The translations under genes were made by a program, and so were the position numbers. The notes beneath the pieces were generated by a model. That model searched no databases. It was not told the origin of the DNA and saw only the letters and a program-made list of their open reading frames with translations. This document shows positions 1-9,293 of a stretch of DNA of 64,000 nucleotides, in pieces. Source of the stretch: JBFXAF01 sp050184585 (lineage in GTDB: Bacteria; Pseudomonadota; Alphaproteobacteria; Rhizobiales; Rhizobiaceae); the NCBI GenBank assembly GCA_050184585.1, contig JBFXAF010000003.1, forward strand, positions 489,869 through 553,868, in the 5' to 3' direction. How positions within the stretch are numbered: the stretch's first letter is position 1; every line of letters starts with the position of its first letter.

Positions 1-45
1 GAAGTCGCGCTGCGGAAACTGTGACTGTGGCCGGTGCCCCGGCCG

Positions 46-846
46 TCAGTTGGTGTTGGTTTCTTCCTTCTTGAGGTCGCGCCAGGCGTTCTGCTGCGAC
101 AGCATCGAGCGCAGGTAGTCGACATTCGCCTGCGCCTGTTCGGGTGAGAGTTCCTGCCGCGCGATCTTCTCGGCCTCGTCGAAGCGGCCTTGCAGTCCGA
201 TGACCAGCGCAAGGTTCTGTCGGACGCGGCTGTCGGCGCCTTGCCCCTGCGCCGCGGAGCGCAGGTAGGTCTCCGCCGACTTGAGATCGCCTTCCAGCAG
301 ATAGGACATGCCAAGGTTCGAAAGGACCGACGATTCGTCCGGCTTCACGTCGAGCGCCTTGCGGTAACTGGCGCGTGCCTCCTTTGCGTGACCGAGCTGG
401 TCGAGGATCGCACCTTCGGCCGACAGCAGCTTCCAGTCGGGATATTCGGGCGTCTGCGCGCGCCTGACGGCGTCCAGCGCCGGCTCGAGCTGGCCGGCGG
501 CGGCAAGCGCCTTGCCGTAGGCGGCGAGCACGTCGCGGTCCTTTGGCTGCACGATGGCGAGGCGTCGCATGACGGCGAGCGCCTGGTCGTTGCGGCCGCT
601 CATCTGAAGGACGCTGGCGTAGCGCATGGCGATGGCCTTGTCGGCGGGGCTCTTCGCATAGGCCTTGCCGAGTGAATCGGCGGCGCCGGCGAGCTCGTTC
701 CCGGACATGGTCTCGACGGCCTTGCCCCGATCGATCGAGCCGGTTGTCAGCTCGCGTTTGGCGCAGCCGGCGAGCGCGGCGAGGCTCGCGACGGCCAGCG
801 CGATGACGATGCGGCGTGCCGGGCGGGATCGCACTGCATTCATCAT
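46..846 (-). CDS. TadD-like TPR lipoprotein
   Basis: This is a 266-residue protein with an N-terminal membrane segment and a lipobox (LAGC, Cys28), followed by tetratricopeptide repeats over about residues 50-230, for example the ALDVKPDESSVLSNLGMSYL stretch. The architecture matches TadD-type lipoproteins, which assist assembly of tight-adherence (Flp/Tad) pili at the outer membrane; other tad genes would lie beyond the left edge, so that context cannot be checked. A generic TPR lipoprotein is the alternative. Two Met codons open the frame; either could be used. It is divergent from the aminopeptidase gene at 974. Confidence 0.75.
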   Translation of the reverse strand: MMNAVRSRPARRIVIALAVASLAALAGCAKRELTTGSIDRGKAVETMSGNELAGAADSLGKAYAKSPADKAIAMRYASVLQMSGRNDQALAVMRRLAIVQPKDRDVLAAYGKALAAAGQLEPALDAVRRAQTPEYPDWKLLSAEGAILDQLGHAKEARASYRKALDVKPDESSVLSNLGMSYLLEGDLKSAETYLRSAAQGQGADSRVRQNLALVIGLQGRFDEAEKIARQELSPEQAQANVDYLRSMLSQQNAWRDLKKEETNTN

Positions 847-973
847 GGCTCGCCTCCATCACGCGTGGTGCCCGAGCGGCGGCACCGTTCTGGTCGGCAG
901 CAATATTCCGTTAACCCTAACGGATGGTTAAGGATGATCGCCTAGACGTTGCTCCAGTCCCGAGGTTCAGTGC

Positions 974-2347
974 ATGCCCGTCACGATCGTCGAAGGTCCC
1001 AGCAGCGTCAGCCGGCCGATCCACGTCGTCGCCAGAGGCGGGCTATCGGCCGCAGGCCTCGATCCGATGGCGATTTTCTGGGCCGAGGCCAACGGTTTCG
1101 ACGGCGAACCGGGGCGCGTGCTGGTCCTGCCGGGGAATGGCGGTGTCGTGGCAGGAGCGCTGTTCGGTGCGCCGCGCGACGATGATGGCTTTGGTGCGCT
1201 TGCCTTCGGCGCTCTTTCGCGCGCGCTTCCCGAAGGCGACTGGCATGTCGCCTCTCACCTGGCCGACCCGACAAACGCCCTGGTCGGCGTGCTGCTCGGA
1301 AGCTACGTCTTTTCCCGGTACGGGAAGAAGTCGTCCCGCACGCTGCAACTCGATCTGCCGCAGGGTGCCGACGGCGCACGGGCACGGCGGATCGCAGACG
1401 GGGTGATCCTCGCGCGCGACCTGATCAACACGCCTGCGAACGATATGGGGCCGGAGGCGCTCGAACGTTCGGTCCGCGAACTCGCCGACGGGTATGGCGC
1501 GGCTGTGACGACGATCGCCGGGGACGAGTTGCTATCGTCGAACCTTCCGATGATCCATGCCGTCGGCCGGGCATCGATACAGGCGCCTCGTCTGGTCGAC
1601 ATGCGTTGGGGGCGCGCCGACGCGCCGAAGGTCACGCTGGTCGGCAAGGGCGTGTGCTTCGACACGGGTGGCCTCGACATCAAGCCCGCCAGCAACATGC
1701 TGCTCATGAAGAAGGACATGGGCGGCGCGGCCAGCGTCTTGGGCCTCGCCTCGATGCTGATGGCCGCGAAGCTCGACATCCATTTGCGGGTGCTCGTGCC
1801 GGCGGTCGAGAATTCCATAGGGGGCAGCGCCTTCAGACCGGGTGACGTGCTTCCGAGTCGCAAGGGCATGACCGTGGAAATCGGCAACACCGACGCGGAA
1901 GGACGCTTGATCCTCGCCGATGCGCTCGCACTCGCCGACGAGGAGGCGCCGCGCATCCTGATCGACATCGCGACGCTGACCGGCGCAGCGCGCGTCGCGC
2001 TCGGACCGGATCTGCCGCCTTACTTCACGCCTGATGACGCCTTGGCGGCCGAACTCGACGCCTCGGCCGCTGCCGCATGCGATCCGCTCTGGCGGCTGCC
2101 GCTATGGAAACCCTACGACACGAAGCTCTCGTCCAAGGTCGCCGACGTGAACAATGTGACGACTGACGGCTTCGCCGGCGCCGTCACCGCCGCCCTCTTT
2201 CTCAAGCGCTTCGTCGAGAAGACTTCGGCATGGGTGCATTTCGACATCTTTGGCTGGAGCCCCGGCGACCGTCCGCATTGCCTGGCTGGCGGCGAAGCGC
2301 AGGCGATTCGCGCCCTCGAGCACCTGTTCCACCGACGGTTCGCGTGA
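974..2347 (+). CDS. M17 leucyl aminopeptidase family protein
   Basis: A 457-residue cytosolic metallopeptidase predicted to remove N-terminal residues from peptides with two metal ions. The C-terminal catalytic half has the M17 hallmarks: K225 and D230 in GKGVCFDTGG, the MKKDMGG segment at 245-251, and the family signature NTDAEGR at 305-311. The N-terminal half is weakly conserved, as usual for M17. The length is a little short of classical PepA (about 500), which fits the alphaproteobacterial PepB/PepA-like branch. Its stop overlaps the start of the following MarR gene (TGATG), so the two are probably translationally coupled. Confidence 0.93.
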   Translation: MPVTIVEGPSSVSRPIHVVARGGLSAAGLDPMAIFWAEANGFDGEPGRVLVLPGNGGVVAGALFGAPRDDDGFGALAFGALSRALPEGDWHVASHLADPTNALVGVLLGSYVFSRYGKKSSRTLQLDLPQGADGARARRIADGVILARDLINTPANDMGPEALERSVRELADGYGAAVTTIAGDELLSSNLPMIHAVGRASIQAPRLVDMRWGRADAPKVTLVGKGVCFDTGGLDIKPASNMLLMKKDMGGAASVLGLASMLMAAKLDIHLRVLVPAVENSIGGSAFRPGDVLPSRKGMTVEIGNTDAEGRLILADALALADEEAPRILIDIATLTGAARVALGPDLPPYFTPDDALAAELDASAAAACDPLWRLPLWKPYDTKLSSKVADVNNVTTDGFAGAVTAALFLKRFVEKTSAWVHFDIFGWSPGDRPHCLAGGEAQAIRALEHLFHRRFA

Positions 2348-2769
2348 TGGCTCTTGCGATTCGAGCCGACGACAGGTTGGATTGCATGGAGCCGAAACCA
2401 TTCCGGAGGCCGCGCGACATGGGAGTTGCGCTTCGCGCGAGCCAGGCGCTGCGTCTGTGGCAGTCCGTGGCGCTTGAGGAAGTACGCGCCGGCGGCCCGG
2501 ACCTCTCGATGCGTCAGTCCGCGATACTGCTCAGCATCTATCTCGACCCGCCGCCGCACACGATCCGCGGCCTTGCGGAACGGCTCGGAGTGACCAAGCC
2601 GGTCATTACGCGCGCTCTGGACACGATGGGAGCGCTCGGGCTGGTCAGCCGCCATCGCGACGACAAGGACAAGCGCAATGTCCTGGTCCGCCGGACGGTC
2701 CAGGGCTCTCTCTTCGTTGAACGTTTCGGCGATGCCATCATCGCCCGGGCCGGGGCTCTCCCGCATTGA
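2347..2769 (+). CDS. MarR-family transcriptional regulator
   Basis: A 140-residue winged-helix protein. The recognition region reads TIRGLAERLGVTKPVITRAL followed by a wing containing RHRDDKDKRNVLV, the typical MarR DxRxxxxxLT-like segment. I chose the ATG at 2347, which overlaps the aminopeptidase stop; an internal Met at 2386 is a possible alternative. Its own stop overlaps the TTG start of the NlpC/P60 gene, so aminopeptidase, regulator and peptidase form one coupled operon. The target genes and ligand cannot be read from sequence. Confidence 0.85.
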   Translation: MALAIRADDRLDCMEPKPFRRPRDMGVALRASQALRLWQSVALEEVRAGGPDLSMRQSAILLSIYLDPPPHTIRGLAERLGVTKPVITRALDTMGALGLVSRHRDDKDKRNVLVRRTVQGSLFVERFGDAIIARAGALPH

Positions 2770-3617
2770 CCGACCTGGATCGTCGCCTCAACGCTTTTCG
2801 CGGCGACCTCGCTGACGCCAGGCTTGCTGGTCGGGTCGAGGCGGCGCGATATGTCGAGCCGCAATCCGCCCGGGTGGTCGTCCCGGTTGCCGACCTGCGT
2901 CGCGGACCCTCCGCCGATGCGCCGATCGACAGCCAGCTCCTGTTCGGAGACGAGGTCGATCTGTTCGACGGCGCCGATGGCTGGTGCTGGGTGCAGGCGC
3001 GCCTGGACCGCTATGTAGGTTACATCGCGGCCACGTCGCTCGGGCCTGCCGGACCATTGCCGAATCACCGTGTCGCCGTACCCCGGACGTTTATCTATCC
3101 GGGTCCGGACATGAAGCTGCCGCCAGTGGCCGCGCTGTCGATAGGTTCCTCGGTCGCCGTGTGCGGCGAGGCTGAAACGCGCGGGACGCGCTACGCCCTG
3201 CGCGAAGATGGCAGCGCGCTGGTCTCGTCGCACCTCGTGCCGATCGCCGACGTGGCGAAGGATTTCGTGGACGTGGCCGAGACGCTGCTGAACGCTCCCT
3301 ACCTCTGGGGCGGGGCAAGCGCCTTCGGTGTCGATTGCTCGGGTCTGGTGCAGCTTTCCATGCGAATGGCCGGCCGCGAGGTGTCGCGTGACACGGACAT
3401 GCAGGCTGGTTCGATCGGCACGTCGCTCCACTCGGATCGCATCCTGCGACGCGGCGACCTCGTATTCTGGAAAGGGCACGTCGGCATCATGACCGATCCC
3501 CATACGCTGCTGCACGCCAACGGGCACACGATGCTTGTCTCGCGCGAGCCTCTGGCGGACGCGGTTGCCCGGATCGGCTATCTCTACGGCCAGCCGACCG
3601 CCTTCAGGCGCCCCTGA
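2766..3617 (+). CDS. SH3 + NlpC/P60 cell-wall peptidase
   Basis: A 283-residue protein with bacterial SH3-like repeats at about residues 35-95 and 100-160 and a C-terminal NlpC/P60 (C40) cysteine peptidase domain. The catalytic Cys is C191 in VDCSGLVQ, the His is H238 in GHVGIM, and H250 is the likely third polar residue. Such enzymes cleave D-gamma-Glu-diaminopimelate bonds in murein peptides. No signal peptide is apparent, so it may act on imported muropeptides, which would suit its partner aminopeptidase. The start is a TTG overlapping the upstream stop (TTGA). Confidence 0.88.
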   Translation: MTDLDRRLNAFRGDLADARLAGRVEAARYVEPQSARVVVPVADLRRGPSADAPIDSQLLFGDEVDLFDGADGWCWVQARLDRYVGYIAATSLGPAGPLPNHRVAVPRTFIYPGPDMKLPPVAALSIGSSVAVCGEAETRGTRYALREDGSALVSSHLVPIADVAKDFVDVAETLLNAPYLWGGASAFGVDCSGLVQLSMRMAGREVSRDTDMQAGSIGTSLHSDRILRRGDLVFWKGHVGIMTDPHTLLHANGHTMLVSREPLADAVARIGYLYGQPTAFRRP

Positions 3618-3620
3618 GAA

Positions 3621-4565
3621 TCAATAGCCGGCGTCCCTGTCGACGAGGTTCGTCAGCGGCTTGCCGCGGTCGTGCGCCGCCATCTGCTTCAGCATCGGCG
3701 TGACGAGATGGTCCGGATCCGACGTCGCCGCCGCGTGAGGGGTGACGAAGACGGCAGGGTGTTTCCAAAGAGCACTGGTCTTCGGCAGCGGTTCGATCTC
3801 GAATACGTCGAGGCTCGCTTCCTTCAGCGTCCCATCGTCGAGTGCGCGAAGGACGTCATCATCCTTCTGCAGTCTGCCCCGGCCGGCGTTGATAAGCACC
3901 GCGCCGCCGAGGGCGTTGCGCCGCCTCAGGTTCTTCAGAAGCCCGTAGTCGATGATGCCGCGGGTCACGGGCGTCAGCGGCAACAGCACGACGAGGATGT
4001 CGGTGGCGTTGAGGAACGGCACCAGCCCGGCTTCTCCCGACCAGCAATGCACGCCCTCCATGCTACCGCCCTTGCGGTTCCATCCATTGACCGTGAAGCC
4101 GAGCCCGAGCAGCGCGCTCGCCGCCGCTCGCCCCAGTTCGCCAAGGCCCATGATGCCGACGGCTGTGTCCACCGCGGTCCGTTGCGGCGTCTCGCGCCAG
4201 ATGCGTCTTGCCTGTTGTCCGCGGTAGAGCGCTCCCTGCCGGTGATGGTCGAGGACGCGCCAGACGATGTACTCCGTCATGTGTCGGGACAGGTTGTCGG
4301 CGACCACGCGCACGATGGGCACATCCGGCATGCCGGGCTCGGCGAAGATGTGGTCGACTCCCGCGCCGATGGAGAAGATCGCCTTGAGGTTGGGCAGGCC
4401 GGCGAGCAGCTGCGGCCGCTGCTTCCACACCACCGCATAGCTGATCGAGGGGTCGTTCGGCCCGTCCGTTTCGGTGACGACGGTCCGTTCCGCCGACAGC
4501 AGCTCGAACCAGCGCTGCGGGCTGAAACCGGTGACCGCAAGCAGCACCTTGCCTTGGGCAGTCAT
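3621..4565 (-). CDS. D-2-hydroxyacid dehydrogenase (glyoxylate/hydroxypyruvate reductase A type)
   Basis: A 314-residue NAD(P)H-dependent oxidoreductase of the D-isomer-specific 2-hydroxyacid dehydrogenase family, probably reducing glyoxylate or hydroxypyruvate. The Rossmann motif is GIMGLGELG at 137-145. The catalytic triad can be placed at R229 (INAGRG), E258 (EIEPLP) and H277 (TPHAA). Overall layout, including the C-terminal DPDHL stretch, is that of GhrA-type reductases. It ends convergent with the NlpC/P60 gene 3 bp away and starts 7 bp downstream of yejF, so it may be the last gene of the yej transcript. Confidence 0.88.
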   Translation of the reverse strand: MTAQGKVLLAVTGFSPQRWFELLSAERTVVTETDGPNDPSISYAVVWKQRPQLLAGLPNLKAIFSIGAGVDHIFAEPGMPDVPIVRVVADNLSRHMTEYIVWRVLDHHRQGALYRGQQARRIWRETPQRTAVDTAVGIMGLGELGRAAASALLGLGFTVNGWNRKGGSMEGVHCWSGEAGLVPFLNATDILVVLLPLTPVTRGIIDYGLLKNLRRRNALGGAVLINAGRGRLQKDDDVLRALDDGTLKEASLDVFEIEPLPKTSALWKHPAVFVTPHAAATSDPDHLVTPMLKQMAAHDRGKPLTNLVDRDAGY

Positions 4566-4572
4566 CCCGCCC

Positions 4573-6201
4573 TCACTGACTGACGACGCCTTCCGGCGCG
4601 GTCTCGATATTGAACGCGGCCGAAATCAGGGCCTTGGTGTAGTCGGCTTGGGGTCGTTCGAAGATGCTTTCCGTCGGTCCCTGCTCCACGATCTTTCCGT
4701 TGCGCATGACGATCACGTCGTTGGCCAGCGCCCTGATCACCTTTAGATCGTGGCTGATGAAGAGGTAGGCAAGATTGTGCCGCGCCTGCAGATCGCGCAG
4801 CAGATCGACGACTTGCGCCTGCACGCTCATGTCGAGCGCCGACGTAGGCTCGTCGAGCATGACGAATCGCGGCTTCAGCACCATGGCGCGCGCAATAGCG
4901 ATCCTCTGGCGCTGCCCTCCGGAGAACTCATGGGGATAACGATGCCGCGTCTCGGGATCGAGCCCAACCTCGTTGAGCACGGCGACGACACGCTCGTCGC
5001 GCTCGTCGGCCGACAGTGACGGTTCGTGAATGCCCAGGCCTTCGGCGACGATCTCGCTTACCGACATGCGCGGGCTGAGCGAGCCGTAGGGATCCTGGAA
5101 CACGATCTGCAGTTCGCGCCTCAGGGGTCGCATGTCGCGCATGCCGATCGTATTGATGTCGCGCCCGACGAAGGCGATCCGCCCCTGCGACGAGATCATG
5201 CGGGCGAGCGCGAGCCCGAGTGTGGTCTTGCCTGAGCCCGACTCGCCGACGATGCCGAGCGTCTGGCCGGCGCGAACGACGACGTCGATGCCGTCGACCG
5301 CCTTGACGTGGTCAACCGTACGCCTGAGCAACCCGCGTTTGATGGGGAACCAGACGCGAACGTCCTCGCCCACCATCACCGCCTCGGCGCTGGGGTTGGA
5401 GGCTGGCGGCTTGCCTTTCGGCTCGGCCGCGAGCAGATGTTTCGTATACTCGTGCTGTGGCCGCGCGAAGATATCGGCGGTCGGCCCCGTTTCGACGATC
5501 TCGCCCTTGGTCATCACGCAAATTCGGTCCGCGACCTTTCGCACGACGCCGAGGTCGTGGGTGATGAAGAGCATCGACATGCCCTTCCTGCGCTTGAGCG
5601 CGGCGAGCAATTCGAGGATCTGCGCCTGAACCGTCACGTCGAGCGCCGTGGTCGGCTCGTCGGCGATGAGCAACTCCGGCTCGTTGGCGAGCGCCATGGC
5701 GATCATGACACGCTGGCGCTGGCCGCCGGACAACTGATGCGGGTAGGCGTCGAGCCGCTTTTCCGGATCGCGGATGCCGACCTCGGCGAGCAGTTCGAGC
5801 GTGCGTTCCCGCGCTGCGCTGTCGCGCATGCCCTGGTGCACGGAGAGGACTTCCGCGATCTGCTGCTCGACGGTGTGGAGCGGATTGAGCGACGTCATCG
5901 GCTCCTGGAAGATCATGGTGATCTTGTTGCCGCGCACCGTCCGCAGCGCGCGCTCGTCCATGGCGAGCAGGTTTGAGCCCTTGAACAGGATCTGGCCCGA
6001 CGGATGGCTGGCCGCCGGGTATGGCAGGAGTTTCAGGACGGATAGCGCGGAGACGGACTTGCCGGATCCGGATTCGCCGACCAGCGCCATCGTCTCGCCC
6101 ACGGCGATGTCGAAGCTGATGCTGTCGACCGCGGTCGACGTCCGCCCGCCCTGCGTGAACGCAACCGAGAGATCGCGGACGGAGAGCAGGGGCTCGCTCA
6201 T
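4573..6201 (-). CDS. yejF: Peptide ABC importer, fused double ATPase YejF
   Basis: A 542-residue protein with two complete ABC ATPase domains in tandem. Walker A motifs are GESGSGKS at 42-49 and GESGSGKT near 317; both halves carry [16 protein letters not shown] signatures and Walker B DEPT motifs. This is the YejF/DppDF-type fusion that powers the YejABEF oligopeptide (microcin C-type) importer; in Sinorhizobium the orthologous system handles plant NCR peptides. The start ATG overlaps the stop of the upstream PIN-domain gene (ATGA), so translation of the ATPase is probably coupled to the toxin gene. Confidence 0.93.
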   Translation of the reverse strand: MSEPLLSVRDLSVAFTQGGRTSTAVDSISFDIAVGETMALVGESGSGKSVSALSVLKLLPYPAASHPSGQILFKGSNLLAMDERALRTVRGNKITMIFQEPMTSLNPLHTVEQQIAEVLSVHQGMRDSAARERTLELLAEVGIRDPEKRLDAYPHQLSGGQRQRVMIAMALANEPELLIADEPTTALDVTVQAQILELLAALKRRKGMSMLFITHDLGVVRKVADRICVMTKGEIVETGPTADIFARPQHEYTKHLLAAEPKGKPPASNPSAEAVMVGEDVRVWFPIKRGLLRRTVDHVKAVDGIDVVVRAGQTLGIVGESGSGKTTLGLALARMISSQGRIAFVGRDINTIGMRDMRPLRRELQIVFQDPYGSLSPRMSVSEIVAEGLGIHEPSLSADERDERVVAVLNEVGLDPETRHRYPHEFSGGQRQRIAIARAMVLKPRFVMLDEPTSALDMSVQAQVVDLLRDLQARHNLAYLFISHDLKVIRALANDVIVMRNGKIVEQGPTESIFERPQADYTKALISAAFNIETAPEGVVSQ

Positions 6202-6701
6202 AGTGTTGCCAGGCTCTGAATGATTCCTCGCAGCGTGACGGGGTCAGGGCTGACGACGTCGATCGTCGCCGGGCCCTTCGAGATGCCCCAGCGACGATGG
6301 CTTAACTCGATATGGCGGGGAATTCTCGAGTCGGCGCTTAGTATGTGGCTGCACCCAAACCCGATTGCAGTCGAGACATGGATTGCGTCGGGGAGCTTAC
6401 GGGAGGGATACGAGGAGCGCAGGACGGCAGCATACCAAAGCACGGATCGGTGGATCGGGCCAACTTCCATGAAGCCGCCGGAGATCAACCAACTGTCATA
6501 TTGCTGGATGAGTTGATCATCGCCGTGCCGATAAGGGTGGACGAGCACCTCGGCGAGACTCAACTCGCTCGTGCAGAGAAAAGGAGCTTCCTGCCGCATC
6601 TGCTCACCGGCCAGATGGGTCAGCAAGTCGGCAACCTCTCCTTTCCCTTCGCCGAGTATGATCAGCACATTGGCATCGAGATAGAGGCGACGGACCTCCA
6701 T
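6198..6701 (-). CDS. PIN-domain (VapC-like) toxin RNase
   Basis: A 167-residue PIN-domain protein. The acidic metal-binding residues can be placed at D9 (LYLDANVLI), E51 (SLAEVLVHP), D105 (LPDAIHVSTA) and D124 (SADSRI), so the active site looks intact. VapC-type toxins cleave RNA. The ATG at 6701 overlaps the stop of the preceding antitoxin-like gene (TGATG), the usual toxin-antitoxin coupling. The gene ends in an ATGA overlap with yejF. It is longer than typical VapC (about 130-140 residues), so a PIN protein of another subfamily remains possible. Confidence 0.85.
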   Translation of the reverse strand: MEVRRLYLDANVLIILGEGKGEVADLLTHLAGEQMRQEAPFLCTSELSLAEVLVHPYRHGDDQLIQQYDSWLISGGFMEVGPIHRSVLWYAAVLRSSYPSRKLPDAIHVSTAIGFGCSHILSADSRIPRHIELSHRRWGISKGPATIDVVSPDPVTLRGIIQSLATL

Positions 6702-6937
6702 CAGCTGTCCCATTCATCGCGTAGTTCGCGAACACGGGCGACAGCTTCATCGAGCGTTACTCCCGTCGCATGCTTCCGGGCATTCCTCAACGACGCAAGG
6801 AGTTCCTCGCGCGATAGGGGGGGGCGTCTGCTCTCCTCCTCCACAGTCACCCGCACTGACGCGCCGGCCTCGATACCCTCGCGCAGCTCCTCAGGTAGCC
6901 TGGACGCGGGATAGTGTTCGAGAACGATCCTGTTCAT
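6701..6937 (-). CDS. Probable antitoxin partner of the PIN toxin
   Basis: A 78-residue acidic protein with the start chosen at the Met of MNRIVLEH because an AAGG lies 7 nt before it; an earlier ATG at 6955 would add 6 residues. The C-terminal half is strongly helical with ARKHATGVTLDEAVARVREL, compatible with a toxin-wrapping segment. I do not recognise a specific antitoxin DNA-binding fold. The assignment rests on its size, position and overlap with the PIN gene. It lies 63 bp after the end of yejE, within the yej gene run. Confidence 0.7.
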   Translation of the reverse strand: MNRIVLEHYPASRLPEELREGIEAGASVRVTVEEESRRPPLSREELLASLRNARKHATGVTLDEAVARVRELRDEWDS

Positions 6938-7000
6938 GGTCAAACCTTGTCGCATATGCCGCCAGTCTAGCCGCGCGCAACCGCGGCATCAAATCAACCG

Positions 7001-8152
7001 TCACCGGAAGGTCTTCCTCGGATCGAATGCGTCACGCGTCGCCTCGCCGACGAAGATCAGCAGGGAAAGCATGAGCGAGATCACGACGAAACCCGATATG
7101 CCCAGCCACGGCGCGTTGAGATTGCGCTGCCCCTGCTTCAGCAGTTCGCCGAGGGACGGCGAACCCGGCGGCAGGCCGAAGCCGAGGAAATCGAGCGAGG
7201 TGAGCGTCGTTATCGACCCGTTGAGGATGAATGGCAGGAAAGTCAGCGTCGCCACCATCGCGTTTGGCAACAGGTGGCGGAACATGATCGTCCGGCTCGG
7301 CACGCCGAGCGCGCGCGCGGCGTTGACATACTCGAAGTTGCGGGCACGCAGGAACTCCGCGCGCACGATCCCCACGAAACCGACCCAGGAAAAGAGAAGC
7401 ATGATGGACAGGAGCACGAAAAATCCCTGCGGCAGCACGGCGGCCATGATCATGATCAGGTAGAGGACCGGGATGGACGACCAGATCTCGATGAATCGCT
7501 GAAAGAGAAGGTCGGTCCACCCGCCGAAATAGCCCTGGACCGCCCCCGCGGATACGCCGAAGACAGCGGACGCCAGCGTCAGGGTCAGTCCGAATAGGAC
7601 GGAGATCCGGAAACCGTAGATCACGCGCGCCAGGACGTCGCGGCCCTGATCGTCGGTGCCGAGCCAGTTCCAGTTGCCGACATTGCAGTTCGGGTCGTCG
7701 ACGCCGAGCGGATAGCGCTCGCAGCGCTTTTCTGGCTCGTAGAGCCATGACGGCTTTGCGGGATACGCCTCCGGCACCTCGTTGTTCGTGCTTCGGTAGT
7801 GGTAGCGGACGGGTGGCCACAGCAACCAGCCATTGGCCTCGATCTCTTCCTGGATGAACGGGTCGCGATAGTCGGTCACCGCGTAGAAGCCGCCGAACTT
7901 CTCCTCCGGATAGGCGACGACCGAGGGAAACAGCAATTCGCCCTTGTACATGCCGATGAGCGGCCGGTCGTTGGCGATGAACTCCGAGCCCAGCGAAAGC
8001 ACGAAGAGCACGAGGAAGATCCACAGCGACCAGTAACCGCGCCGGTTGGCCTTGAAGCTCGCCCAGCGCCGCTGGTTCAGCGGCGACAGGTGAAACCGCG
8101 CGCCGCGATTGCGGGCGGTCTCGATGAGCGTCTTGCCCTGGAGGTCCGGCAT
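7001..8152 (-). CDS. yejE: Peptide ABC importer permease YejE
   Basis: A 383-residue inner-membrane permease of the binding-protein-dependent transport family. It has an N-terminal transmembrane helix (near residues 40-60), a long periplasmic stretch rich in Tyr, Pro and Trp (about 60-150), then a membrane core containing the cytoplasmic EAA-type loop in RALGVPSRTIMFRHLLPNA. This is the DppC/YejE architecture. It follows yejB by 4 bp and is separated from yejF only by the toxin-antitoxin pair. Confidence 0.93.
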   Translation of the reverse strand: MPDLQGKTLIETARNRGARFHLSPLNQRRWASFKANRRGYWSLWIFLVLFVLSLGSEFIANDRPLIGMYKGELLFPSVVAYPEEKFGGFYAVTDYRDPFIQEEIEANGWLLWPPVRYHYRSTNNEVPEAYPAKPSWLYEPEKRCERYPLGVDDPNCNVGNWNWLGTDDQGRDVLARVIYGFRISVLFGLTLTLASAVFGVSAGAVQGYFGGWTDLLFQRFIEIWSSIPVLYLIMIMAAVLPQGFFVLLSIMLLFSWVGFVGIVRAEFLRARNFEYVNAARALGVPSRTIMFRHLLPNAMVATLTFLPFILNGSITTLTSLDFLGFGLPPGSPSLGELLKQGQRNLNAPWLGISGFVVISLMLSLLIFVGEATRDAFDPRKTFR

Positions 8153-8156
8153 CGCC

Positions 8157-9260
8157 CTAGACGTCCCTGCGCTCGAAATCGATACGCGGATCGATCCAAG
8201 TGTAGATGAGGTCCGAGATCAGGGCGACGAACAGGCCGAGCAGCGAGAAGATGTAGAGGTTGGCGAACACGACCGGATAGTCGCGATCCACCACCGAGCG
8301 GAAGCCGAGCAGCCCGAGGCCGTCCAGCGAGAAGATGTTCTCGATCAGAAGCGATCCGGTGAAGAAGGCCGAGATGAAGGCGCCCGGAAAGCCGGCGATG
8401 ATGATGAGCATCGCGTTGCGGAACACATGGCCGTAGAGCACCTGCCTTTCGGACAGGCCCTTGGCGCGCGCCGTGACGACGTACTGTTTGCGGATCTCGT
8501 CGAGGAACGAGTTCTTGGTGAGCAGTGTCGTCGTCGCGAAGGCCGACAGCACCATGGCCGTCAGCGGCAGGACGAGGTGCCAGAAATAGTCGCCGATCTT
8601 GCCGAGCAGCGACAGCTGGTCCCAGTTCTCGGAGGTCAGGCCCCTGAGTGGGAACCAGTCGAAGAACGAGCCACCCGCGAACAGCACCATCAGGAGAATG
8701 CCGAACAGGAAGCCCGGTATCGCGTAACCGACGATGACGACCCCGCTGGTCCAGACATCGAAGCTCGAGCCGTCCTTCACCGCTTTGCGGATGCCGAGCG
8801 GGATCGAGATCATGTAGGAGATCAGGGTGATCCAGAGGCCGAGCGAGATCGACACAGGCATCTTCTCGAGAATCAGTTCGAGGACCCCTACGTCGCGGAA
8901 ATAGCTCTCGCCGAAATCGAATCGGGCATAGTCCCACAACATCTTGAAGAAGCGCTCGACCGGCGGCCGGTCGAAGCCGAACTGCTTTTCAAGCATCTCG
9001 ATGAACTCGGGATCAAGGCCCTGCGCTCCGCGATACTCGTAGGAGCCTTCGCCGCCACCCTGCTCGACGCCGCTGCCGCCTCCGGCATCCGCGCCGCCCC
9101 CACCAAGCCGGTCGCCGGCGTCGCCCTGTCCGGTCAGGCGCGCGATGATCTGTTCTATGGGTCCGCCCGGGGCGAACTGGATGATGGCGAACGAGACCGC
9201 CATGATCCCGAACAGGGTCGGGATCATCAAGAGCACGCGCCTGAGCACATAGGCGCCCAT
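8157..9260 (-). CDS. yejB: Peptide ABC importer permease YejB
   Basis: A 367-residue DppB/YejB-type permease. The first membrane helix ([17 protein letters not shown]) is followed by a characteristic low-complexity Gly-rich insertion (about residues 48-75), then the remaining helices and the EAA-type loop around [20 protein letters not shown]. It forms the membrane pore with YejE. The gene lies 33 bp after the first binding-protein gene and 4 bp before yejE. The Gly-rich insert is longer than in enterobacterial YejB as I know it, but I cannot align it here. Confidence 0.93.
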   Translation of the reverse strand: MGAYVLRRVLLMIPTLFGIMAVSFAIIQFAPGGPIEQIIARLTGQGDAGDRLGGGGADAGGGSGVEQGGGEGSYEYRGAQGLDPEFIEMLEKQFGFDRPPVERFFKMLWDYARFDFGESYFRDVGVLELILEKMPVSISLGLWITLISYMISIPLGIRKAVKDGSSFDVWTSGVVIVGYAIPGFLFGILLMVLFAGGSFFDWFPLRGLTSENWDQLSLLGKIGDYFWHLVLPLTAMVLSAFATTTLLTKNSFLDEIRKQYVVTARAKGLSERQVLYGHVFRNAMLIIIAGFPGAFISAFFTGSLLIENIFSLDGLGLLGFRSVVDRDYPVVFANLYIFSLLGLFVALISDLIYTWIDPRIDFERRDV

Positions 9261-9293
9261 CAGGCCGCCCGTCCCGCCCGCGTCCCACGCGTC

